DNA of 40,118 nucleotides from Eubacteriales bacterium (GCA_030529725.1 JAUMWI010000012.1:1-40118); one strand, 5' to 3'. Shown: positions 33,097 to 40,118, counted from the stretch's first letter. The notes: a model not told the origin generated them from the letters alone. Numbers and translations: made by a program.

Positions 33097-33858
33097 TCAC
33101 AGATCGAACCGCTGCCCGTCATGGTAGATGCGCATGATCTGTCCGGAATGCTGCGGATGTTCGCGGCAGTAGCGCTCGATCCATTCAAACTTATCCCACA
33201 TGTGCATGGGGAAGACGGTTTTCACTTCGATGTTTTTGAGCAGATACTCAATGCCCATGCCGAAGCCGTCCTCCAGCCTCGGATCAAGCGGCAGCATGGC
33301 AATGTCGATGACCGGCTTGCAGCCGTTGTCGTAGGCTTCGCTTTCCACGGCAGAGCGCAGCTTTTCGATGGCGCGCTTGTAGTTCGCCGCCATGTTGTTG
33401 CAGTATGCCTTGCCCTCGCTCGTCCAGTGCCACCAGTTGAGATCGCCGCCGTGAAAGACGAGCCTTTTTTCGCTGTCGAGCAAAAAGGCGCAGCCGATGT
33501 CGGTGGACTTGACTGTGCGGATGGTCAGGGGGATACCTGCGACCTCCGTGACGAACACTTCATCGGAGCGCAGCAGTGTCACACGGGAGAACATTTCGTC
33601 AGTGATTCCGAGCCAGCTCCGGCGGCGCTCGGTAAGATTGACGTCACGCGCGAGAAAGTAGTGGATGTCGGGGTGCTGCAAAAACAGCTCGGTAAAAATA
33701 CGGGGATCAAAGTGATCCTCGTGGCGGTGACTGGCGAAGATAAGCAGCGGCTTGCGCTGATCCAGCTCCGGCAGCGCTCCTTTCCAAAAATCAAAAAGTG
33801 TGTAAAAATGCTCCCACTCGACCAGAAAGCCGCTGTGAGCAAGAAAAGTAACGGTCAT
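33097..33858 (-). CDS. MBL-fold metallo-hydrolase
   Basis: Metallo-beta-lactamase-superfamily protein, 253 residues. It carries the metal motif SHRHEDHF (His44, His46, Asp48, His49) and later GGDLNWW in place of the usual second-Asp segment, plus a distal His (PMHMWDKFEW). The N-terminal VTFLAHSGFLVEW and a DPRLEDGFGMGIEYLL stretch resemble the UlaG-like/YtkL-like group. Substrate cannot be read from sequence. ATG at 33858 has AGGAGG eight bases upstream. It is divergent from the radical SAM cluster. Confidence 0.75.
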   Translation of the reverse strand: MTVTFLAHSGFLVEWEHFYTLFDFWKGALPELDQRKPLLIFASHRHEDHFDPRIFTELFLQHPDIHYFLARDVNLTERRRSWLGITDEMFSRVTLLRSDEVFVTEVAGIPLTIRTVKSTDIGCAFLLDSEKRLVFHGGDLNWWHWTSEGKAYCNNMAANYKRAIEKLRSAVESEAYDNGCKPVIDIAMLPLDPRLEDGFGMGIEYLLKNIEVKTVFPMHMWDKFEWIERYCREHPQHSGQIMRIYHDGQRFDL

Positions 33859-33888
33859 GGCATGTGCCTCCTGTGTTGATACCGTATT

Positions 33889-33917
33889 ATTATATAGGGA
33901 AAGAAAGCATCACGCAA
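33889..33917 (-). promoter_or_regulatory. Promoter of the MBL-fold gene
   Basis: On the minus strand TTGCGT (33917-33912) and TATAAT (33894-33889) are 17 bases apart. Predicted start is ~25 bases before the ATG. It is close to, and back-to-back with, the plus-strand promoter. Confidence 0.65.
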
Positions 33918-33930
33918 GATGTACAAGCTC

Positions 33931-33969
33931 TTGGCAAACGGAAAAACGTATGATACAATATCTTGTATC
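33931..33969 (+). promoter_or_regulatory. Promoter and dyad of the radical SAM-mutY-tdk cluster
   Basis: TTGGCA (33931-33936) and TACAAT (33954-33959) are spaced 17 bases. A perfect dyad, GATACAA-TATC-TTGTATC (33952-33969), covers the -10 box and start region, which looks like a repressor operator or a leader hairpin. AAGGAGG follows shortly before the ATG. Confidence 0.7.
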
Positions 33970-33989
33970 TGTAACAAGGAGGGGCGGAA

Positions 33990-34832
33990 ATGCTGAAAAA
34001 AGCTTACGTTGAGATCACCAATCGCTGCAATCTTTCCTGCTCCTTCTGCCCCAAGACGAAGCGCAAGGGCCGCACGATGACGGCGGGCGAGTTTGCGCTT
34101 GTGCTCGACCGGCTGCGCGATCATGTGGTTTATGTGTACCTGCACGTGATGGGTGAGCCGCTGCTGCATCCGCAGCTTGCCGACTTGATGGCGCTGGCTG
34201 AGGAGCGCGATATGAAAATCTGCATCACCACCAACGGAACGCTTCTTGCCCGGCGTGGTACAGAGCTGCTGCGTGCCGGCAATCTCCACAAGGTCAGCGT
34301 ATCGCTGCACTCCTTTGAGGGGAACGACCGCGCCCTTACGGAGGGGCGGGCGTATTTGGAAAGCGTCTGGGACTTTGCCGCAAAAGCGAGTGCGCGCGGT
34401 GTGATCGTCGCGCTGCGGCTGTGGAACGAGGGCGGCGCGGAGACACTCAACGGCAGTATTCTTGATTTTCTGCGCGAAAAGCTCGGCACATCTGACTGGC
34501 CGGAGATGCGGGACGGCAGTTTTAAGCTTGCCGATCACTTCTATCTGGAACGCGCGCAAAAGTTTGACTGGCCAGACATGGGTGCAGATGAGGCAAACAC
34601 GCAGTTTTGCTATGCGCTGCGCGATCAGCTCGGCGTGTTGGCTGACGGAACGGTGGTGCCGTGCTGCCTTGACCATGAGGGTGACCTTGCGCTCGGCAAT
34701 CTTTTTGAGGAAGATCTGGACACGATATGCAACAGTATGCGCGCACGCGCACTTCGTGACGGCTTTTCCAACCGCAGACCTGCGGAGGAGCTGTGCCGGC
34801 GCTGCGGCTACGCGACGCGCTTTAATAAGTAA
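33990..34832 (+). CDS. Radical SAM protein with a reduced SPASM-like C-terminus
   Basis: 280 residues. The N-terminal CNLSCSFC (Cys13, Cys17, Cys20) binds the catalytic [4Fe-4S] and S-adenosylmethionine; GEPLLHPQL and TTNGTLL are classic radical SAM segments. The C-terminus has Cys207, Cys225, Cys226, Cys269 and Cys272 in the SPASM-like layout C...GTVVPCC...LGNLF...CRRC, with fewer cysteines than a full SPASM domain. Such proteins modify peptides, tRNA or other enzymes; the substrate is unknown here, and no precursor peptide or partner is seen next to it. It starts the cluster with mutY, tdk, a PflX-like gene and dCMP deaminase. AAGGAGG precedes the ATG. Confidence 0.7.
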   Translation: MLKKAYVEITNRCNLSCSFCPKTKRKGRTMTAGEFALVLDRLRDHVVYVYLHVMGEPLLHPQLADLMALAEERDMKICITTNGTLLARRGTELLRAGNLHKVSVSLHSFEGNDRALTEGRAYLESVWDFAAKASARGVIVALRLWNEGGAETLNGSILDFLREKLGTSDWPEMRDGSFKLADHFYLERAQKFDWPDMGADEANTQFCYALRDQLGVLADGTVVPCCLDHEGDLALGNLFEEDLDTICNSMRARALRDGFSNRRPAEELCRRCGYATRFNK

Positions 34833-34834
34833 CG

Positions 34835-35890
34835 ATGAAAGAAAACTGGGAAAACTTAAAAAAACTGACGAAGCCGCTGCTTTTATGGTACGATGCGCAC
34901 GCTCGCACGCTGCCGTGGCGCGAAACGGTGACACCGTACCGCACCTGGGTGTCGGAGATCATGCTGCAGCAGACACGCGTTACGGCGGTCATTCCGTATT
35001 TTGAGCGCTTTATGGAAGAACTGCCGACAGTAGAAGCGCTGGCGCAGGTGTCTGAGGAGCGGCTGCTTAAGCTCTGGGAGGGGCTGGGCTACTATTCCCG
35101 CGCACGAAATCTGCAAAAGGCAGCAAAAATTATTGTGGAACAGTACGGCGCCGAACTGCCGAAAAGCAGTGCCGAGCTTACGAAGCTGCCGGGGATCGGC
35201 GCGTACACGGCAGCGGCGATCGCGTCCATCAACTTTTCTGAGCCGGTGGCGGCAGTGGACGGAAATCTCTTGCGCGTCAGTGCGCGCGTAAGCGGCTGTG
35301 GCGCGGATATTACGGACGCAAGGGTGCGAAGACTCTTTCAGGAAAAGCTGGATGCCGCCATTGACCGAACGCGCCCCGGCGCCTACAATCAGGCGATGAT
35401 GGACTTAGGTGCGACGGTGTGCCTGCCGAACGGCGCACCGCTGTGCGACCGGTGTCCTGCGCGCAGCTTTTGTGAGGCGTACCGGCAGGGGGTAACGGAG
35501 GTTCTTCCGGTGCGCGGCGAAAAAAAGAAGCGCTGCGTGGAGGAGCGCACGGTGTTTCTTATCAAACGGGGCAGTGCCCTTGCCGTGCGTACAAGACCGG
35601 ATACGGGATTGCTTGCAGCTCTGACGGAGTTTCCGAACGTGGAGGGAAGTCTGGACGAATCCGGCGCAGCGATCACGCTGGCGCGGTGGGGACTGACGGC
35701 AAAAAACATTGTTCCTGTCGGCACGGCGAAGCACATTTTCACCCATATCGAGTGGCAAATGAAAGGATATTTTGCGTCGGTGGAGGGAGAACAAACGGAG
35801 TTTCGCTGGGTGACACGCGAGGAGCTTGACGCGCTTGCCTTCCCGACGGCATTTAAGAAATACAAAGAAGAAGCAAGGAAACTATTTTGA
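34835..35890 (+). CDS. mutY: A/G-specific adenine glycosylase
   Basis: Removes adenine paired with 8-oxoguanine. 351 residues. Catalytic Glu41 in SEIMLQQTRV, helix-hairpin-helix LPGIGAYTAAAIASI, catalytic Asp142 in VDGNLLRVSARV, and the iron-sulphur cysteines C196-x7-C204-x2-C207-x5-C213 (most members have x6). The C-terminal half is a NUDIX-like domain that recognises 8-oxoG. It begins two bases after the preceding stop codon with no clear ribosome site, so translation may rely on coupling. Confidence 0.94.
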   Translation: MKENWENLKKLTKPLLLWYDAHARTLPWRETVTPYRTWVSEIMLQQTRVTAVIPYFERFMEELPTVEALAQVSEERLLKLWEGLGYYSRARNLQKAAKIIVEQYGAELPKSSAELTKLPGIGAYTAAAIASINFSEPVAAVDGNLLRVSARVSGCGADITDARVRRLFQEKLDAAIDRTRPGAYNQAMMDLGATVCLPNGAPLCDRCPARSFCEAYRQGVTEVLPVRGEKKKRCVEERTVFLIKRGSALAVRTRPDTGLLAALTEFPNVEGSLDESGAAITLARWGLTAKNIVPVGTAKHIFTHIEWQMKGYFASVEGEQTEFRWVTREELDALAFPTAFKKYKEEARKLF

Positions 35891-35906
35891 GGGGGAGAAC
35901 ATCAAA

Positions 35907-36491
35907 ATGGCACAGCTTTATTTTAAGTACGGGGCAATGGGATCCAGTAAGACGGCAAATGCGCTGATGGCGCGCTTTAACTATGAGGAGCGTGGGCAGA
36001 AAACGCTGCTCGTCAAGCCTCAGCTCGACACACGCGACGGCGACCACATGGTACACTCTCGTATCGGACTGGAGCACCCCTGCGTCTATTTCCACGAAAT
36101 GCGCGCAATGAGCGAGGAAGAACTCAAGACGAATGCCTGTATTATCGTCGATGAAGCGCAGTTCCTCACGCATGAGGAGGTCATGTACCTTGTGCATCTT
36201 GTGGACGACTGCGGTATTCCCGTCATCTGCTACGGTCTGCGCGCCGACTTTAAGGGCGAGTTGTTTCCCGGCAGCTATGCGCTGCTCGTGATGGCGGACA
36301 AGCTTGAGGAGGTCAAGACGATCTGCTGGTGCGGCAAAAAGGCAATGTTCAATGCACGCTTTGATGAGCGCGGCAAAGTTCTTAAAGAGGGCGCACAGGT
36401 GGTGCTCGGTGCAAATGACAAGTACATCGGCCTTTGCCGCAAGCATTGGATGCGCGGCGACCTGGGTCCCGACTTCACGCCGAACGTATGA
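35907..36491 (+). CDS. tdk: Thymidine kinase
   Basis: Phosphorylates thymidine to dTMP (salvage). 194 residues, type II. Landmarks: the phosphate loop YFKYGAMGSSKTANAL near residue 5-20 (GSSKT instead of the usual SGKS/T form), ACIIVDEAQFL (Walker B, catalytic Glu), YGLRADFKGELFPGS (lid loop region) and the zinc cysteines in CWCGKKAMFNAR and the C-terminal CRKH. ATG at 35907 follows GGGGGAG. It overlaps the next gene by four bases. Confidence 0.93.
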   Translation: MAQLYFKYGAMGSSKTANALMARFNYEERGQKTLLVKPQLDTRDGDHMVHSRIGLEHPCVYFHEMRAMSEEELKTNACIIVDEAQFLTHEEVMYLVHLVDDCGIPVICYGLRADFKGELFPGSYALLVMADKLEEVKTICWCGKKAMFNARFDERGKVLKEGAQVVLGANDKYIGLCRKHWMRGDLGPDFTPNV

Positions 36492-37360
36492 TCTGCAAGA
36501 TTTGTCCGCGCCGTTGCGGTGCGGAACGTACAGGGGAAAAGGGGCAGGGCGTGTGCCGTATGCCTGCCGGTATCGTGGCGGCCAGGGCGATGCTCCACCA
36601 ATGGGAGGAGCCGGTGCTTTCCGGCACGAACGGTGCCGGGTGCATTTTCTTTTCCGGCTGCAATCTCGGATGCGTGTTCTGCCAGAACGGGAAGATCAGC
36701 CACGAGAATTTCGGCAAAATGATTTCCCCTGCGCGTTTGCGCGAAATGATGGAGGAGCTGATCGCGCAGGGCGCACACTGCATTGACCTCGTCTCCCCTA
36801 CGCAATTTACGCCGTGGATTTTGGAAGCACTTGAGGAGCCGTTGAGCGTCCCTGTTGTGTGGAACAGCGGCGGCTATGAGAGTGTTGAGACGCTCAAAAC
36901 ACTGGAGGGCAAGGTGCAGATCTACCTGCCCGACCTCAAATACGCGCTGGAAAGGCCGGCACAGGAGCTGTCGAAAGCGGCGGATTACTTTGAAGTTGCC
37001 GCTGCCGCCATCGACGAGATGGTGCGTCAGGTGGGGCCGTACCAAATCGGGGACGACGGCTTGCTGAAAAGCGGCGTCATCATTCGCCACCTCGTCCTGC
37101 CGGGGCAGATTGAAAACACGCGCCGTGTCATTGACTATGTATCGACGCATTTTCCGCACGGCACGGTGCTGTTTTCCCTCATGAGCCAGTACACGCCGCA
37201 AAGCAGTGCAACAGGTACGCTGGCGCGAAGACTCAATCACGCGGAGTACCGTGCGGCAGTAGAGTATCTGCAAAGCTGCGGCATCACGGACGGCTTCTGT
37301 CAGGAACTGAGCAGCGCGAGAGAGGAATACACACCGATCTTTGACCTCGGCGGCGTATAA
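36488..37360 (+). CDS. PflX-type radical SAM protein (COG1313)
   Basis: 290 residues. It starts with an extra cysteine box CKICPRRCG (Cys3, Cys6, Cys10) then ends of the same motif at GQGVCRMPAGIV, followed by the radical SAM core CNLGCVFC (Cys58, Cys62, Cys65) in FSGCNLGCVFCQNGKISH. The family is annotated as putative pyruvate formate-lyase activase-like; true function is unknown. The ATG overlaps the tdk stop by four bases (ATGA), so it is coupled. It might activate a glycyl radical enzyme encoded elsewhere; none is in this window. Confidence 0.8.
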   Translation: MICKICPRRCGAERTGEKGQGVCRMPAGIVAARAMLHQWEEPVLSGTNGAGCIFFSGCNLGCVFCQNGKISHENFGKMISPARLREMMEELIAQGAHCIDLVSPTQFTPWILEALEEPLSVPVVWNSGGYESVETLKTLEGKVQIYLPDLKYALERPAQELSKAADYFEVAAAAIDEMVRQVGPYQIGDDGLLKSGVIIRHLVLPGQIENTRRVIDYVSTHFPHGTVLFSLMSQYTPQSSATGTLARRLNHAEYRAAVEYLQSCGITDGFCQELSSAREEYTPIFDLGGV

Positions 37361-37404
37361 ATGCAAAGAGCATAACAGATAGAAAAATTACAGGAGGGAC
37401 TACT

Positions 37405-37884
37405 ATGGAACGTGTCAGCAAACGAAATTATTACCTCGATATTGCTGAAACTGTTTTGAGACGCGCGACGTGCCTTCGCCGTGTATACGGCGCGATCATC
37501 GTCAAAAACGACGAGATCATTTCCACCGGCTACAACGGAGCCCCTCGCGGACGCAGGAATTGTGTCGACATGGGCATTTGCACGCGGGAGGCACTCAGAG
37601 TACCGCGCGGCGAACGCTATGAGCTGTGCCGCAGCGTCCATGCCGAGGCGAACGCCATCATCTCCGCTGCGCGCCGCGACACGGTCGGCAGCACGCTCTA
37701 CCTTGTCGGACATGATGCGCAGACAGGCGAGCTGCTCGGCGATGCAACCTCATGCCCGATGTGCCGCCGTATGATCATCAATGCCGGCATCAATGAGGTC
37801 GTGATCCGCCGCACGGAGGAGGAATATGACATTGTTCCCGTGCAGAAGTGGATCGATGAGGACGACAGTCTGCCGGAAAAATAA
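37405..37884 (+). CDS. Deoxycytidylate (dCMP) deaminase
   Basis: Converts dCMP to dUMP, a source of thymidylate. 159 residues. Zinc-site motifs are SVHAEANAI (His, catalytic Glu) and SCPMCRRMIINAGI (two Cys). The preceding YGAIIVKNDEIISTGYNGAPRGRRNC is the substrate-binding segment of the ComEB/dCMP deaminase family. AGGAGG lies before the ATG. It is the last gene of the cluster and complements tdk in dTMP supply. Confidence 0.93.
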   Translation: MERVSKRNYYLDIAETVLRRATCLRRVYGAIIVKNDEIISTGYNGAPRGRRNCVDMGICTREALRVPRGERYELCRSVHAEANAIISAARRDTVGSTLYLVGHDAQTGELLGDATSCPMCRRMIINAGINEVVIRRTEEEYDIVPVQKWIDEDDSLPEK

Positions 37885-37924
37885 AAAAAGTACGCCGCTT
37901 CCACAGAAAGCGGCGTACTTTTTT
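37884..37924. terminator. Bidirectional terminator after dCMP deaminase
   Basis: An A-tract and GTACGCCGCTT (37890-37900) pair with AAGCGGCGTAC (37908-37918) plus six T, with a 7-base loop. A 16-plus-base stem in total. It ends both the plus cluster and the convergent rpsF-ssb-rpsR operon. Confidence 0.92.
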
Positions 37925-37932
37925 GAAGTTTT

Positions 37933-38196
37933 TTATTCCGTGATGAAGGGCAGAAGAGCGATCTGACGAGCGCGCTTAATGGCCTCAGTCAGCTGACGCT
38001 GATGCATCGCGCAGGTGCCGGTGGTTCTGCGGGGCAGAATCTTGGAGCGCTCGGAGATGAATCTCTTGAGCTTGGCGGCATCTTTGTAGTCGATGTATTC
38101 GCACTTATCAACGCAGAACTGGCAAACCTTCTTGCGCTTGCGGTTGGCAGCAACGCCACCGGCGCGAGGGGCTCTGTTTTCGCGTTCCATAGCCAT
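37933..38196 (-). CDS. rpsR: 30S ribosomal protein S18
   Basis: Small-subunit protein that pairs with S6 on the platform. 87 residues. Rich in Lys/Arg, with the S18 core [48 protein letters not shown]. It also has Cys25, Cys28, Cys32 and Cys63, the zinc-binding C+ form. ATG at 38196 with GGAGG eight bases upstream; an internal ATG six bases later is less well placed. Confidence 0.97.
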   Translation of the reverse strand: MAMERENRAPRAGGVAANRKRKKVCQFCVDKCEYIDYKDAAKLKRFISERSKILPRRTTGTCAMHQRQLTEAIKRARQIALLPFITE

Positions 38197-38235
38197 GGAA
38201 GTTTCCTCCTTAATAGAATTGGGTTTGATACCCTC

Positions 38236-38679
38236 TTAGAACGGCAGCTCGCCGTCCTCTTCGATCTCGGCGAAGCCGCCTGCCGCGGGGGCAGAGTAGC
38301 TGTCGGCGTTTGCGGAGTATGCCGGAGCGGAATAATCGCCGCCGGAAACACCGTCGCGCTTGGAATCGCCGAAGTAAGTGTTGTTCGCAAGAACTTCCCA
38401 AGAGACACGGTTCTGACCGTTCTTGTCCTGCCACTTGCGGGACTGCAGACTTCCGTCCACAACGATCATTCTGCCCTTGGCAAAATACTTGCTGACAAAT
38501 TCAGCGGTTTGGCGCCACGCAACGACGTCGATGAAGTCAGTTTGTCTTTCGGCAGCCTCACGGGACTGGAAGTCACGGTCGACGGCAACGGTGAAAGAGC
38601 AGACAGCAACACCGCTTTGCGTGCGGCGCAGTTCGGGGTCTTTGACAAGACGACCCATGATGGTGATGTGGTTAAGCAT
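38236..38679 (-). CDS. ssb: Single-stranded DNA-binding protein
   Basis: Coats single-stranded DNA during replication and repair. 147 residues. OB-fold N-terminus with MLNHITIMGRLVKDPELRRT, AVDRDFQ and DFIDVVAWRQTAEFV, then a Gly/Ser/Ala-rich disordered stretch (~110-140) and the acidic interaction tip DGELPF. Lies between rpsF and rpsR, the usual Firmicutes order. Confidence 0.97.
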   Translation of the reverse strand: MLNHITIMGRLVKDPELRRTQSGVAVCSFTVAVDRDFQSREAAERQTDFIDVVAWRQTAEFVSKYFAKGRMIVVDGSLQSRKWQDKNGQNRVSWEVLANNTYFGDSKRDGVSGGDYSAPAYSANADSYSAPAAGGFAEIEEDGELPF

Positions 38680-38691
38680 AACCTCTCCTCC

Positions 38692-38988
38692 TTACTCGCC
38701 CTTGCAGACGATCATGGAGCGAATGATACCATCGGTAATGCCGAGAATACGATCCAATTCCTTGGGGAATTCGGGAGCGCTGGTGAAGGAAATCAGAACA
38801 TAGTAGCCTTCGGTAATGTAGTTGATGGCGTATGCGAGCTTGCGCTTGCCCCACTCCTCAACCTCCATAGCCGTGCTGTTCTGCTCCACCAGGGTCTTGA
38901 ACTTTTCAACAAGCGTAGCGGCGGCCTCTTCGGTCTTGTTGCCGTCGATGATGAAAACGACCTCGTAATTAGCGGAAATCTTAGCCAT
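38692..38988 (-). CDS. rpsF: 30S ribosomal protein S6
   Basis: Platform protein of the 30S subunit. 98 residues starting MAKISANYEVVFIIDGN, with the conserved EEWGKRKLAYAINYITEGYYVL core. ATG at 38988 is set by AAGGAGG at a spacing of ~11 bases; the frame stays open upstream through the leader but with no family-like sequence. First gene of rpsF-ssb-rpsR; 12 bases separate it from ssb. Confidence 0.97.
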   Translation of the reverse strand: MAKISANYEVVFIIDGNKTEEAAATLVEKFKTLVEQNSTAMEVEEWGKRKLAYAINYITEGYYVLISFTSAPEFPKELDRILGITDGIIRSMIVCKGE

Positions 38989-39069
38989 TGTCAGTTGCAC
39001 CTCCTTCTGGTCTATTGGCCCACGCGGTCGCGTGAGCAAGGAATTTCGCTCATAACCCAAATTACAAGC
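38989..39069 (-). promoter_or_regulatory. Structured leader of rpsF, probable S6:S18-responsive element
   Basis: On the minus strand, TTGG and CCAA (39060-39057 and 39018-39015) can enclose two hairpins: GAGC-N10-GCTC (39051-39034) and CACGC-GACC-GCGTG (39034-39021). A CCG trinucleotide sits at the second loop edge. Many bacteria have an S6:S18-binding leader with a conserved CCG here; I cannot confirm the exact fold by eye. Confidence 0.45.
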
Positions 39070-39075
39070 TTTATT

Positions 39076-39103
39076 ATTATACAAAAAATAAGGACAAAGT
39101 CAA
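39076..39103 (-). promoter_or_regulatory. Promoter of rpsF-ssb-rpsR
   Basis: On the minus strand TTGACT (39103-39098) and TATAAT (39081-39076) are 16 bases apart. Strong match; predicted start is near 39069, giving a leader of about 80 bases. Confidence 0.8.
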
Positions 39104-39214
39104 GCAACTTTTCAAAAAATTCTCGTTTTTCCGTAAAAATGCAACGTTTCCAGGATTTGGAACAGCAAAAAGCGGCGGTAATCTTGCTTTTTAAACAGGA
39201 TACGTGTAAAATCA

Positions 39215-39223
39215 TGCTATACT
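39215..39223 (+). promoter_or_regulatory. Extended -10 promoter candidate before the lipoprotein
   Basis: TGC-TATACT at 39215-39223 is an extended -10, with no good -35. It would put the start at about 39229, only ~15 bases before the ATG and overlapping the AAAGGA ribosome site (39228-39233). Plausible but tight. Confidence 0.35.
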
Positions 39224-39243
39224 GAGCAAAGGAAACAGAGAAA

Positions 39244-40118
39244 ATGAGAAGATGTTTTGCGGTGCTTCTGGCACTGAGTATGCTTACGGTGCTGCTGACC
39301 GGCTGCATGTATGAGCGGGCAGAAACACAAATCGCCGCCGACGGCAGCGGCAGCGTGACGGTAACCTTCGGTTTTTCCGAGAAGCTGGTCGAGATGTGCG
39401 ACCTGTATCAGGAAATCGAGGAAGCGGAGTTTGCCCCGTTTTCCTACGACGGAAAAACCTATTACGGCGACAGCGCAACGGAGACCTTTGCCAATGCAGA
39501 GGAATTTAACGCCATTTTTGAGCGGACCGCATCCGGTATGGAAGAAAACGGCGCAGCGGATATGGGCACGGTGATGCTCGAGCACGACGCGGACGGCAGC
39601 CTGACACTGACGGTCATGTATGGCGGAGATATGGGAGCGGAGGATGCGCTCGAGAGAACCGTAGCTGCCCATGAATCGGAGCTGACCGAGGCGGAAAAGA
39701 CGGAGCTGCTTGACGGCATGGTTGCGGTGTATGAGTTTACCTTTCCGCAGGAACTCAGACAGATCAGCGGCAGCAGCAAGGGCATAGCGCTCAGCGGCGA
39801 AACGCTGCGTCTTGATCTTCTCGGACTGAAGTCCGGTGTCTATCGGTTCACCACCTCGCAGACTGCACAGGAGACGACGATCCCTCAGATCACACCGATG
39901 GTGATTCCGGCGAGCGGCGTTGCCAAAGTGCGCACCCAGAAAATAGACATTGACGGGACAGAGATCTCCTTCCAGACGTATGCGCTTGTGGACGAAAATG
40001 GCGGCGAGACGAATTTCGTGAAGCTGCGCGATGTGGCGTTTGCTATGAGCGGTAAGGAGGCGCAGTTTGCCGTTGACTTGTTCGGCATCGTGCAGATCGT
40101 ACCGGGCAGTGCTTATCT
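39244..40118 (+). CDS. Lipoprotein with a C-terminal stalk-like domain (continues past the window)
   Basis: Open frame of 291 codons without a stop, cut by the window end. The N-terminus MRRCFAVLLALSMLTVLLTGC is a lipoprotein signal with Cys21 as lipid site, so the protein is exported and anchored. The middle is acidic and has no motif I recognise. Near the visible end, NFVKLRDVAFAMSGKEAQF...IVPGSAY fits the copper-amine-oxidase-N-like/stalk repeats common in clostridial surface proteins. The start ATG follows AAAGGA. Function unknown. It diverges from the rpsF operon. Confidence 0.7.
   Translation, partial: MRRCFAVLLALSMLTVLLTGCMYERAETQIAADGSGSVTVTFGFSEKLVEMCDLYQEIEEAEFAPFSYDGKTYYGDSATETFANAEEFNAIFERTASGMEENGAADMGTVMLEHDADGSLTLTVMYGGDMGAEDALERTVAAHESELTEAEKTELLDGMVAVYEFTFPQELRQISGSSKGIALSGETLRLDLLGLKSGVYRFTTSQTAQETTIPQITPMVIPASGVAKVRTQKIDIDGTEISFQTYALVDENGGETNFVKLRDVAFAMSGKEAQFAVDLFGIVQIVPGSAY

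Noticed and set aside
38002..39225. Long plus-strand open frame opposite rpsR, ssb and rpsF
   Set aside because: It runs antisense to three certain genes and has no ribosome site or recognisable domain; long antisense frames are expected from the codon bias of this GC-rich genome.
1..40118. CRISPR arrays, tRNA or rRNA genes, insertion sequences, phage genes or attachment sites
   Set aside because: No regularly spaced repeats, no tRNA cloverleaf sequence and no transposase, integrase or phage structural proteins were seen on either strand.

Overview
The window comes from a moderately GC-rich, low-copy-repeat chromosome of an anaerobic Clostridia-class Firmicute, most likely an Oscillospiraceae-type gut butyrate producer. 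The reasons are inference from content: strong AGGAGG ribosome-binding sites, a CIRCE-controlled hrcA-grpE-dnaK-dnaJ operon, the conserved Firmicutes order glmU-prs-pth-mfd, a clostridial-type rnfCDGEAB operon, a thiolase under a Rex-like redox operator, and several four-cysteine or ferredoxin-type enzymes. No tRNA, rRNA, CRISPR array, insertion sequence or prophage gene was found. The region is ordinary core chromosome with a few odd versions of familiar genes.

Layout. 1-3160 (minus): a glycolytic operon trmL-pgk-tpiA-gpmI, the last gene cut by the window edge. It is divergent from 3273-6147 (plus): glmU-like, prs, pth, followed by mfd (6150-9805) with its own promoter and a structured leader. 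9888-11366: a monocistronic acetyl-CoA acetyltransferase with a Rex-like operator, a strong promoter and a terminator. 11386-12295 (minus): a DUF975 membrane protein. 12418-17692: the Rnf ferredoxin:NAD+ oxidoreductase operon. 17782-25029: CIRCE heat-shock operon (hrcA, grpE, dnaK, dnaJ) running into a PHP phosphatase, rpiB and a putative glycoside-hydrolase-like protein. 25047-31557 (minus): a branched-chain amino acid ABC transporter (livJ-H-M-G-F) with glutamine synthetase I at its 3' end. 31843-33917 (minus): an M20 amidohydrolase and an MBL-fold hydrolase. 33931-37924 (plus): a five-gene cluster with a SPASM-like radical SAM protein, MutY, thymidine kinase, a PflX-type radical SAM protein and dCMP deaminase. 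37933-39103 (minus): rpsF-ssb-rpsR with a structured leader. 39218-end (plus): an open-ended lipoprotein.

How the genes fit together. Thiolase draws acetyl-CoA towards the butyrate route, which reoxidises NADH and can produce reduced ferredoxin; Rnf converts that ferredoxin back to NADH while building an ion gradient. A Rex-type NADH sensor site in front of the thiolase fits this. The nucleotide-themed cluster (prs, tdk, dCMP deaminase, MutY, Mfd) supplies and protects DNA precursors. The Liv transporter and glnA form a nitrogen-acquisition block.

The most notable anomaly is the gene at the glmU locus. It keeps a complete left-handed beta-helix acetyltransferase domain, but its uridylyltransferase domain is shortened and has lost the visible catalytic motifs. 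Other points worth checking are the Rex operator, repeat-rich DNA at the rnf promoter, a dyad over the promoter of the radical SAM cluster, a small reading frame in the long liv leader, an insertion in the thiolase, and the S6:S18-type leader before rpsF. No clearly new multi-gene system is visible.
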